Source: DAOOOU01 sp964435635 (GTDB taxonomy: Bacteria; Bacillota_I; Bacilli_A; RF39; UBA660). From it: a stretch of 56,915 nt of DNA. This document shows positions 51,847 through 56,915 of this stretch, one piece after another. Below the pieces are notes generated by a model that made no database searches, was not told the DNA's origin, and worked only from the letters and a program-made list of their open reading frames with translations. Location of the stretch: contig CAYSZU010000002.1 in the NCBI GenBank assembly GCA_964435635.1, positions 1 to 56,915 on the forward strand, given 5' to 3'. The translations under genes and the position numbers were made by a program. How positions within the stretch are numbered: position 1 is the stretch's first letter; the number at the start of each line of letters is the position of its first letter.

Positions 51847-53094
51847 ATGAGTGTAAATAGTTTTATTGCCCATCAAAAGAATAAAAACGATAGTAAGAAG
51901 GCATCTAGTATACTTAGAAATTATGAAGCAAATAGCCGGGAACTAATTGAAGCTTTAATTGCCACTAAGGTGACGGATGTTAATTTTTTAATTTTAGGTA
52001 ATTCATTATCTTCTGGTTATTCAATGAGTGATAAGATTAGAATTTTTTTTGATCAAAATATGATCCTAAGAAATCAATTAGCAATAAATAATATTAATTG
52101 CCAAATCTATCCTTTTAGCCTAGTTGCTGGTAATAGTAACGGTAATATTTTAAATTTAATCAATAGCAATAGGAGTCTTGCTGATGTTAAAAGAATCTTT
52201 GCTCATGATTTAGACTTAGAGCATTCTGTTAATAACAAGCGAATCATTGATTCTGAAGCAATCAAGGCTTATAAAAAAACCGGAAGAGTTCCCGTTGGTT
52301 CGGTGCGCCAGCTAGATTATAAAGAATTTTATCAAATAAATGATGAAGATGATAATATAAAAATTCAAGATTTATTAAAGGTTAAAAAACCAGGGACCCA
52401 AAACATTGTAATTCTTAATGGGTTTACGGGCGAATTAATGGATATGATTTTTCGTGATGGTAAGATTCATTTATTGCCAAAGTATTTAAAAGATGAGTTT
52501 AGGAATATGTATGCCATTTTAAAGACAATTATTGCTCATGATGATGAAGTAATGATAATTGTTGGGGCCATTCCTGAATATAGCTATACTGGTGGTAAAA
52601 TACCAGTTCTTGGCCCGGTTATTAGTTTATATAATCGGGCTATTAAGGAAAATGTTTTAAGTACGACTAATAGTTATTTAACTAAACCAATTAATATTGG
52701 TATCTTCCATAATAATCAAGGTCACGTTATTGTTGATTGCCATGGTAATCAATTTGAATACTTAGCCTTAAGTAATGCTTTTTTAGCAACTGCGGCTGAT
52801 AATTACTTAACTAATAGAATTTTTTCTAGCTATTATAAAACATTTAAAAAACACGTTGAAGCTTACACCCTTGAGACAAATAATAAACATAAGATTGATT
52901 ATGGCATGTTATTTAGTGAATTAAACGAACTTCTTGAAATAAGTGATCATGTTAATGATGCTAAACTATTAGCCGGCTTAAATAAATTCAAGACTTATTA
53001 TAATACTTATTATCATGATGATTTTTACCCGACTAATAAAATAATAATCAATGATCAACTTGATATTCAAAGGTTAATCTTAAAAAATAAGTAG
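51847..53094 (+). CDS. SGNH/GDSL-like hydrolase candidate, 415 aa
   Basis: The segment FLILGNSLSSGYSMSD (about 47-62) resembles the GDSL block with Ser as nucleophile, and VDCHGNQFEYLA (about 297-308) resembles the late DxxH block, here DCH. The spacing of about 245 residues fits a larger SGNH protein. Residues between them are not typical, so the assignment is tentative. No signal peptide. It is plus-strand and divergent from a transglutaminase-fold gene, which may be its partner. Confidence 0.5.
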   Translation: MSVNSFIAHQKNKNDSKKASSILRNYEANSRELIEALIATKVTDVNFLILGNSLSSGYSMSDKIRIFFDQNMILRNQLAINNINCQIYPFSLVAGNSNGNILNLINSNRSLADVKRIFAHDLDLEHSVNNKRIIDSEAIKAYKKTGRVPVGSVRQLDYKEFYQINDEDDNIKIQDLLKVKKPGTQNIVILNGFTGELMDMIFRDGKIHLLPKYLKDEFRNMYAILKTIIAHDDEVMIIVGAIPEYSYTGGKIPVLGPVISLYNRAIKENVLSTTNSYLTKPINIGIFHNNQGHVIVDCHGNQFEYLALSNAFLATAADNYLTNRIFSSYYKTFKKHVEAYTLETNNKHKIDYGMLFSELNELLEISDHVNDAKLLAGLNKFKTYYNTYYHDDFYPTNKIIINDQLDIQRLILKNK

Positions 53095-53144
53095 TTAAAT
53101 ATTTTCCAACTAATACATTAGTCATCGCAGATTAAAAATGAGTG

Positions 53145-54011
53145 TTAATGCCAATCGGCAATTAGTTTTTCACTTATTTTCATCTTGCCATCCCCAACCC
53201 CAAGATTATGATTAACTTTGTTTTTTCCGTGGTAGTCAGATCCACCACATTTATATAATTGATGTTGATTACAGTAGTCTATTAAATATGCTGTTTCTTG
53301 ATCGCTAAAAGTTGTATAATAACACTCTATTCCATCTAATTTATATGAATTAATAATGTTATCCAATTCTTTTATTATTGTTGCTGAATAAGCAAAGGGA
53401 TGAGCTAAGAAAGCAAAGCCCCCAGCTTGATGAATCATTTCTATTGTCTTTTCTAAACTCGGATATAAAGATGATTCATCAACATATAAAGGACTTTTTG
53501 GATTATATACTTCATTTCTTGAAAATCCCATATTGCTTTCAATAGAACTTTTTTCCAGGAAGAACTTTAAGTTTTCTTGGTATTTTTTTATTTCATTACA
53601 AAAAGCAACTCTACTCGATTCTTTTTTGGGGTTAAATTTAATATTTTTAGGATTAAATTTAACCCCAATCTTTTTAAATTGCCTTTCAATTAATTCTGCT
53701 TCTTTTAGTTGTTTTTGGGCTAGAGTTAAAACGTTTTTACTTAATAATTCATTCATCATAAAAAGATCAAAATCATAACCTAAAATCTCTATTACTTCGC
53801 CATTATATGTCGTAGTAATTTCACAGCCGGTTACTATTTCTCCTTTGAAGAGACTTCTAATCTCTGGCTCTTTTATTTTTTCATAGGCATTAACAGTATT
53901 ATGATCGGTAATAGAAATAATTGTTAATGATAATTTATTAGCTTCGCTTAAAACTTCTTTAACACTAGAACTACCATCTGAATTATCGGTATGAATATGC
54001 ATATCTATCAT
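53145..54011 (-). CDS. PHP-domain phosphoesterase
   Basis: It starts DMHIHTDNSDGSSSVKEVL, followed by ISITDHNTV; later metal ligands appear in GCEITTTYNGEVIEILGYDF, FLAHPFAY and GGSDYHGKN. This is the full PHP metal-site set of RNase AM/YciV-like 3',5'-nucleoside bisphosphate phosphatases. Length 288 aa. Likely action is on nucleotides or short RNA ends. Confidence 0.9.
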   Translation of the reverse strand: MIDMHIHTDNSDGSSSVKEVLSEANKLSLTIISITDHNTVNAYEKIKEPEIRSLFKGEIVTGCEITTTYNGEVIEILGYDFDLFMMNELLSKNVLTLAQKQLKEAELIERQFKKIGVKFNPKNIKFNPKKESSRVAFCNEIKKYQENLKFFLEKSSIESNMGFSRNEVYNPKSPLYVDESSLYPSLEKTIEMIHQAGGFAFLAHPFAYSATIIKELDNIINSYKLDGIECYYTTFSDQETAYLIDYCNQHQLYKCGGSDYHGKNKVNHNLGVGDGKMKISEKLIADWH

Positions 54012-54073
54012 TTATATCACCTTTTTAAATTATATCATATTTTCCAATATATATTATCGTGATTGATACCAAT

Positions 54074-54103
54074 AAAAAAACGTTTATATGTATTATACAA
54101 ACG
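54074..54103 (-). terminator. Terminator after the 214-aa gene
   Basis: CGTTTGTAT, a five-base loop and ATATAAACG (one G-U pair), followed by seven T on the minus strand. Confidence 0.75.
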
Positions 54104-54117
54104 CTTTTATAATTATT

Positions 54118-54762
54118 TTAAATACTTACTGTAATCTTAGCAATATATCCATTACTATCATAATCTAATGTTACTTCATATTCAGTTAACTCTTCAAGTT
54201 GATCTTTTAAGGCGCGAATCTCGTCATTATTAGAAGTTTTTGTTTCGCCAAAAATAACTGTTATAGCATAATCTTTATTAGCGTTATTAGAAGCAATAAC
54301 CTCATCTAACAGATTTTTAATGAAAATGCCTTTTTTAACCCCACTGTAATTTTTAAAAGGGAAATTAAAGGTATTCTTATCTGTCTCATTTGATTTTTCG
54401 TCTTGCTCATTAGTTTTAAACTTTTCATTAATGGTATTTGATATATTATCAAATTTCTTATTAGTGCCGATCATAGCAAAGATCGTAAATATGAATACTG
54501 ACAATGTTAATAAGATAATAATTGCCCAGAATACAAGGTAACCAATTCCAATTCCTTTAATAATTTTAAAGCCTTTTCTTCCGGCCTTCTTAAATTTTTC
54601 TTGGTTGTCTTTATCAGTAACATAATTTGCTACTTGATCAGAGCCCTTTCTTATTCCGTCTTTTAGGCCATCTGATGATCCAATTATTGGCTCATCAACA
54701 TATTTTTCGTTTTCAGGGATAAATTTTTCATCGACCCCAACATAATTACCATTTTTTTTCAT
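54118..54762 (-). CDS. Membrane protein with one helix, 214 aa
   Basis: A polar N-terminal region (about 1-70), a membrane helix (about 73-95) and an acidic, partly disordered extracellular part, ending in a small alpha-beta domain with LEELTEYEVTLDYDSNG. No family recognised. It follows the YbjQ-family gene by 15 bases and probably shares its message. Confidence 0.55.
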   Translation of the reverse strand: MKKNGNYVGVDEKFIPENEKYVDEPIIGSSDGLKDGIRKGSDQVANYVTDKDNQEKFKKAGRKGFKIIKGIGIGYLVFWAIIILLTLSVFIFTIFAMIGTNKKFDNISNTINEKFKTNEQDEKSNETDKNTFNFPFKNYSGVKKGIFIKNLLDEVIASNNANKDYAITVIFGETKTSNNDEIRALKDQLEELTEYEVTLDYDSNGYIAKITVSI

Positions 54763-54777
54763 TTTTCTCTCCTTAAT

Positions 54778-55107
54778 TTATTCTACTACTACAGCAGTTC
54801 CCGAAGCAACTACCATTATCATTGAGCCGTTTTGGCCAATTGTTTCAACATCTATTTTGACACCAACTAAAGCGTTAGCCCCGATTTTCTTTGCTCGTTC
54901 CATCATCTCGCTAATTGCATCAGCGCGAGCATCAACTAATTCTTGTTCATATTCTTCAGCTCGACCACCAATAAGGTTAGTAATACTCGCCGTAATATCT
55001 TTCGTAAAATCAATCCCGCTAATTACTTCGCCAAAGACAATTCCTCTGTATTCCTTAATTATTTTTCCTTCAAGTGAAGGTGTTGTTGAAATTATCACTC
55101 TATTCAT
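54778..55107 (-). CDS. YbjQ-family (UPF0145) protein
   Basis: The whole protein matches the small YbjQ/heavy-metal-binding-domain family: IISTTPSLEGKIIKEYRGIV, then GGRAEEYEQELVDARADAI and GANALVGVKIDVETIG. These form pentamers; the cellular role is unclear. Length 109 aa is typical. Confidence 0.93.
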   Translation of the reverse strand: MNRVIISTTPSLEGKIIKEYRGIVFGEVISGIDFTKDITASITNLIGGRAEEYEQELVDARADAISEMMERAKKIGANALVGVKIDVETIGQNGSMIMVVASGTAVVVE

Positions 55108-55182
55108 TCCCTTTCTAAAAGCAAATTAACCTTGCCTCTTCTTGCCATATCATACTATATTTTGAGCCTTTTTGCAATATAT

Positions 55183-55635
55183 TTAGGCCTGCTTTTTAAC
55201 CTGATAATCTTTATTATAAAACTTATAAGCATAGCGATCCGGTTGGCTTTCGGCTTCATCTTTTATGAAGCCGACTGATTCAAATAACATTTGGAAAGCG
55301 AGATTAAAACTATAAACATGACAACTAATATTTCTATTTCCCGCATAACTAATGATCCTATTAATCAATTCCTTACCAATCCCTTTTCGCTTATAATCGT
55401 TTTTAATGGCGATCTGATTGATAACAACTTCATTGTCGGCTTCCCCAATAGCAACACATCCAACAATTCTCCCGTTATGAGTAGCTATTATTATTGCATT
55501 AGAACGAAATATCAATCTTGGCATGTGTAGAGTTCCACCATTTTCAACCAAGTTCTCTTCGATAACGTTTTTGAAACAAACATGACAAACGTAAAAGTAT
55601 TTTCCATTGTAACAATGAATTAGTTCATATTGCAT
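55183..55635 (-). CDS. GNAT acetyltransferase with an N-terminal cysteine pair
   Basis: The acetyl-CoA loop is IKNDYKRKGIGKELINRI (Q/RxxGxG/A type). Later strands ISCHVYSFNLAFQMLFESVGFI complete the fold. Before it, YVCHVCF (about 14-20) gives a CxxC that could bind metal. Length 150 aa. It lies at the edge of the decayed region. Confidence 0.83.
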   Translation of the reverse strand: MQYELIHCYNGKYFYVCHVCFKNVIEENLVENGGTLHMPRLIFRSNAIIIATHNGRIVGCVAIGEADNEVVINQIAIKNDYKRKGIGKELINRIISYAGNRNISCHVYSFNLAFQMLFESVGFIKDEAESQPDRYAYKFYNKDYQVKKQA

Positions 55636-55678
55636 TTCTTCGACTCCCTTTTTCTTTATCTAACAACTAAACTATTTA

Positions 55679-55850
55679 CTAGTTATAATCACCATATATT
55701 TCTATTTCATTACCGTCTGGATCTTTAACTGTAAAATAATAATAAGGCTCAGAAATATTAACATACATGATTTTGAAATATCTTTTATATTTAGTTTTTG
55801 TAATCTTTCATATTCTAATGCTAAGTCATTAGTATAAAAATTTAAGATGA
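55679..55850 (-). pseudogene. VOC/glyoxalase C-terminal remnant with a frameshift
   Basis: One frame reads NFYTNDLALEYERLQKLNIK, and after a one-base shift at the AAAA near 55773 another reads YVNISEPYYYFTVKDPDGNE and then IEIYGDYN with TAG. FTVKDPDGNEIEIY is the hallmark end of VOC-family proteins. The N-terminal half is missing: the fragment abuts an ATPase remnant at about 55852. Confidence 0.7.
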
Positions 55851-55855
55851 TAAGA

Positions 55856-56307
55856 TTATTTAGCTTCTTTGAAAGATAAAGAATTTATTCTAAAGCTTAT
55901 ATATCTGCCAGATAAATCAGTTGATAATTCTTTAAATGTCATCTTACTATTTGATCCCGTTATAAATATGCTATATTGGTTAGTCATTCTAAGGGAATTT
56001 ATCGCTTTCTCAAAGCTTTCAACTTTTTGAACTTCATCTAAAAATATATAATATTTTTTTTATCTAACGTGAGTTTTTTTACATAAAAATCCAAATCCTT
56101 AGCATTATTAATAAATTCAAATTCTAAAGATTCAAAGTTTAAATATATAATATGCTTGTCATCAATACCCTTTTCTTTTAACTCATCAATTATTTGAGTC
56201 AAGATAACTGATTTTCCACTTCTCCTTAATCCATATAATATTTTAATCAAACTATATTCATCATAAAAGTTTCTAATTTGTCTCAAATAAATTTCCCTCT
56301 TTAACAT
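55856..56307 (-). pseudogene. DUF4143-type AAA ATPase, frameshifted and truncated
   Basis: The start MLKREIYLRQIRNFYDEY, Walker A YGLRRSGKSVI (about 25-35) and HIIYLNFESLEF are typical of ATPases with C-terminal DUF4143. The frame stops after KKNIIYF; adding one T to the run of five near 56040 restores FLDEVQKV (Walker B), then NSLRMTNQYSIFITGSNS and LSGRYISFRINSLSFKEAK. There the protein ends early, without the second half. A GAGGTGAT site and promoter remain, so the decay is recent. Confidence 0.8.
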
Positions 56308-56327
56308 AGTTTATCACCTCTAACACG

Positions 56328-56358
56328 ATTATAGCAAACCATATATATATATTGTAAA
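56328..56358 (-). promoter_or_regulatory. Promoter of the ATPase pseudogene
   Basis: TTTACA (minus strand, 56353-56358), a 19-base spacer made largely of AT repeats, and TATAAT (56328-56333) preceded by TGC (extended -10). Confidence 0.65.
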
Positions 56359-56383
56359 GTTATTTCGACGTGTCGAAATAACT
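56358..56383 (-). promoter_or_regulatory. Perfect 26-bp palindrome, operator-like
   Basis: AGTTATTTCGAC and GTCGAAATAACT are perfect 12-base arms around GT. The palindrome abuts the -35 box of the ATPase gene, so a dimeric regulator could control it. No T run follows on either side, which argues against a terminator. Confidence 0.7.
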
Positions 56384-56599
56384 ATTGTTTTTAGGCATTT
56401 GTTTCGATTGAGAGTTTAATCAAAAAATATGCTTCTAGAGTCAAACAGGAATCCTTTGTTTATAGACAAAATAAAAAACCCTGTACTATAAAAAGTTTAC
56501 GTACTTCTGAGCGGGAAACAAAGCGAATTACAAAATTTTTATTTGTTATATTTTATTGATTGAATTTGGATTTATTTCCATTGTTTTTATCCATAAATA
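56384..56599. other. No gene seen
   Basis: A/T-rich sequence without an open frame that has a start and ribosome site, and without a clear hairpin or promoter. It separates the palindrome from the tRNA remnant. Confidence 0.5.
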
Positions 56600-56642
56600 G
56601 CCAAGAAGACATGATTCGAACCTGCGACCCCCTGGTCCCAAA
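56600..56642 (-). pseudogene. tRNA-Pro 3'-half remnant, attachment-site-like
   Basis: The minus strand reads TTTTGGGACCAGGGGGTCGC, then AGGTTCGAATCATGTCTTCTTGG. This matches the anticodon loop (TGG), 3' anticodon stem, variable loop, T arm and acceptor end of tRNA-Pro. The 5' half is absent and the T stem has one mismatch (CATGT for CCTGT). A copy from the anticodon loop to the 3' end is what tyrosine integrases leave when an element inserts in a tRNA gene. Confidence 0.7.
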
Positions 56643-56840
56643 ACATAATAAATGCGTGTCTTAATACTGTATATTTTATCTTAAAGTGTTATGAAATGGG
56701 AGCCTAATCTTCTTAATTTATTTTAATGCTTTTTATCATATCTTGATTTATCTTATTTTTTTCCGTTATTTTTCCGTTATAATATGATTCTTCTTTTAAT
56801 ATCTAAATACCATAGTTTATTATTAATTAATTATTCGCTT
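56643..56840. other. No gene seen
   Basis: A/T-rich DNA with short stop-riddled frames only. A TTTTTCCGTTAT direct repeat occurs at about 56758-56780 (ttttttccgttatttttccgttat). This may be remains of a mobile element. Confidence 0.4.
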
Positions 56841-56915
56841 TTAATATTTTAAGTCTGACTTTAATATCACCTTACTGTTAAACTCTATTTTTGAATCTGG
56901 GTACTTTTTATTTAT
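56841..56915 (-). CDS. Possible gene end running off the window
   Basis: The minus-strand frame from the window edge is open for 24 codons (KYPDSKIEFNSKVILKSDLK region) and ends in TAA at 56841-56843. It is too short to assign and might be chance. Confidence 0.2.
   Translation of the reverse strand: MNKKYPDSKIEFNSKVILKSDLKY

Overview
The window is A+T-rich chromosomal DNA from a low-GC Firmicutes lineage related to the Mollicutes and Erysipelotrichia. An uncultured gut Bacilli group of the RF39 type is my best guess, and it is an inference. The basis is short intergenic spaces, AGGAGG-type ribosome sites, near-consensus sigma-A promoters, TGG for Trp with TGA as a real stop, oxygen-sensitive enzymes (superoxide reductase, flavodoxin, Fe-S assembly) and a cohesin/dockerin pair. 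Almost all genes lie on the minus strand. Ten Ns at 10252-10261 show that the sequence is a scaffold, so single-base frameshifts could be assembly errors.

Layout. 1-4 kb: tRNA-Met, a secreted thermonuclease, rseP-cdsA and rpsP-khpA. 4-8 kb: a membrane-anchored cohesin protein next to a secreted papain-family protease that ends in a dockerin; this pair is the most distinctive system in the window. 8-14 kb: a HerA-type ATPase, a wall- or surface-anchored protein, an RNase J2-type protein, ssb and a lone sufB. 14.5-19.9 kb: a tight operon for the cell envelope, made of a zinc-ribbon/membrane metallopeptidase (split by a frameshift), a trypsin-fold pseudoprotease, a PsbP-like membrane protein and a transglutaminase-fold protein. 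20-34.6 kb: rpsD with a structured S4-type leader, an M16 peptidase pair, a membrane beta-propeller, a dGTPase-like enzyme, an ABC exporter, a MazG-like enzyme, a ferredoxin fused to a thioredoxin-like domain, a cysteine desulfurase and a cation efflux pump. 34.7-43 kb: a possible free-standing RNA, superoxide reductase, a small protein with its own promoter, another transglutaminase-fold protein, an HD hydrolase, a flavin-binding protein, uppP and flavodoxin.

43-56.9 kb is more accessory. It holds small orphan genes, three acetyltransferases, two more transglutaminase-fold proteins, an SGNH-like hydrolase, a PHP phosphoesterase and many broken genes: in-frame stops at about 40.6, 46.5 and 48.3 kb and frameshifts at about 47.96, 55.77 and 56.04 kb. 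The right edge has a decayed DUF4143-type ATPase behind a perfect 26-bp palindrome and a 3'-half tRNA-Pro remnant that looks like an attachment-site scar.

How the genes fit together. One theme is extracytoplasmic proteolysis and protein handling (RseP, cohesin/dockerin protease, metallopeptidase-pseudoprotease operon, M16 pair). A second is repeated use of the transglutaminase/cysteine-protease fold, with four copies. A third is anaerobic redox and Fe-S chemistry. No CRISPR array, complete prophage or intact insertion sequence was seen.
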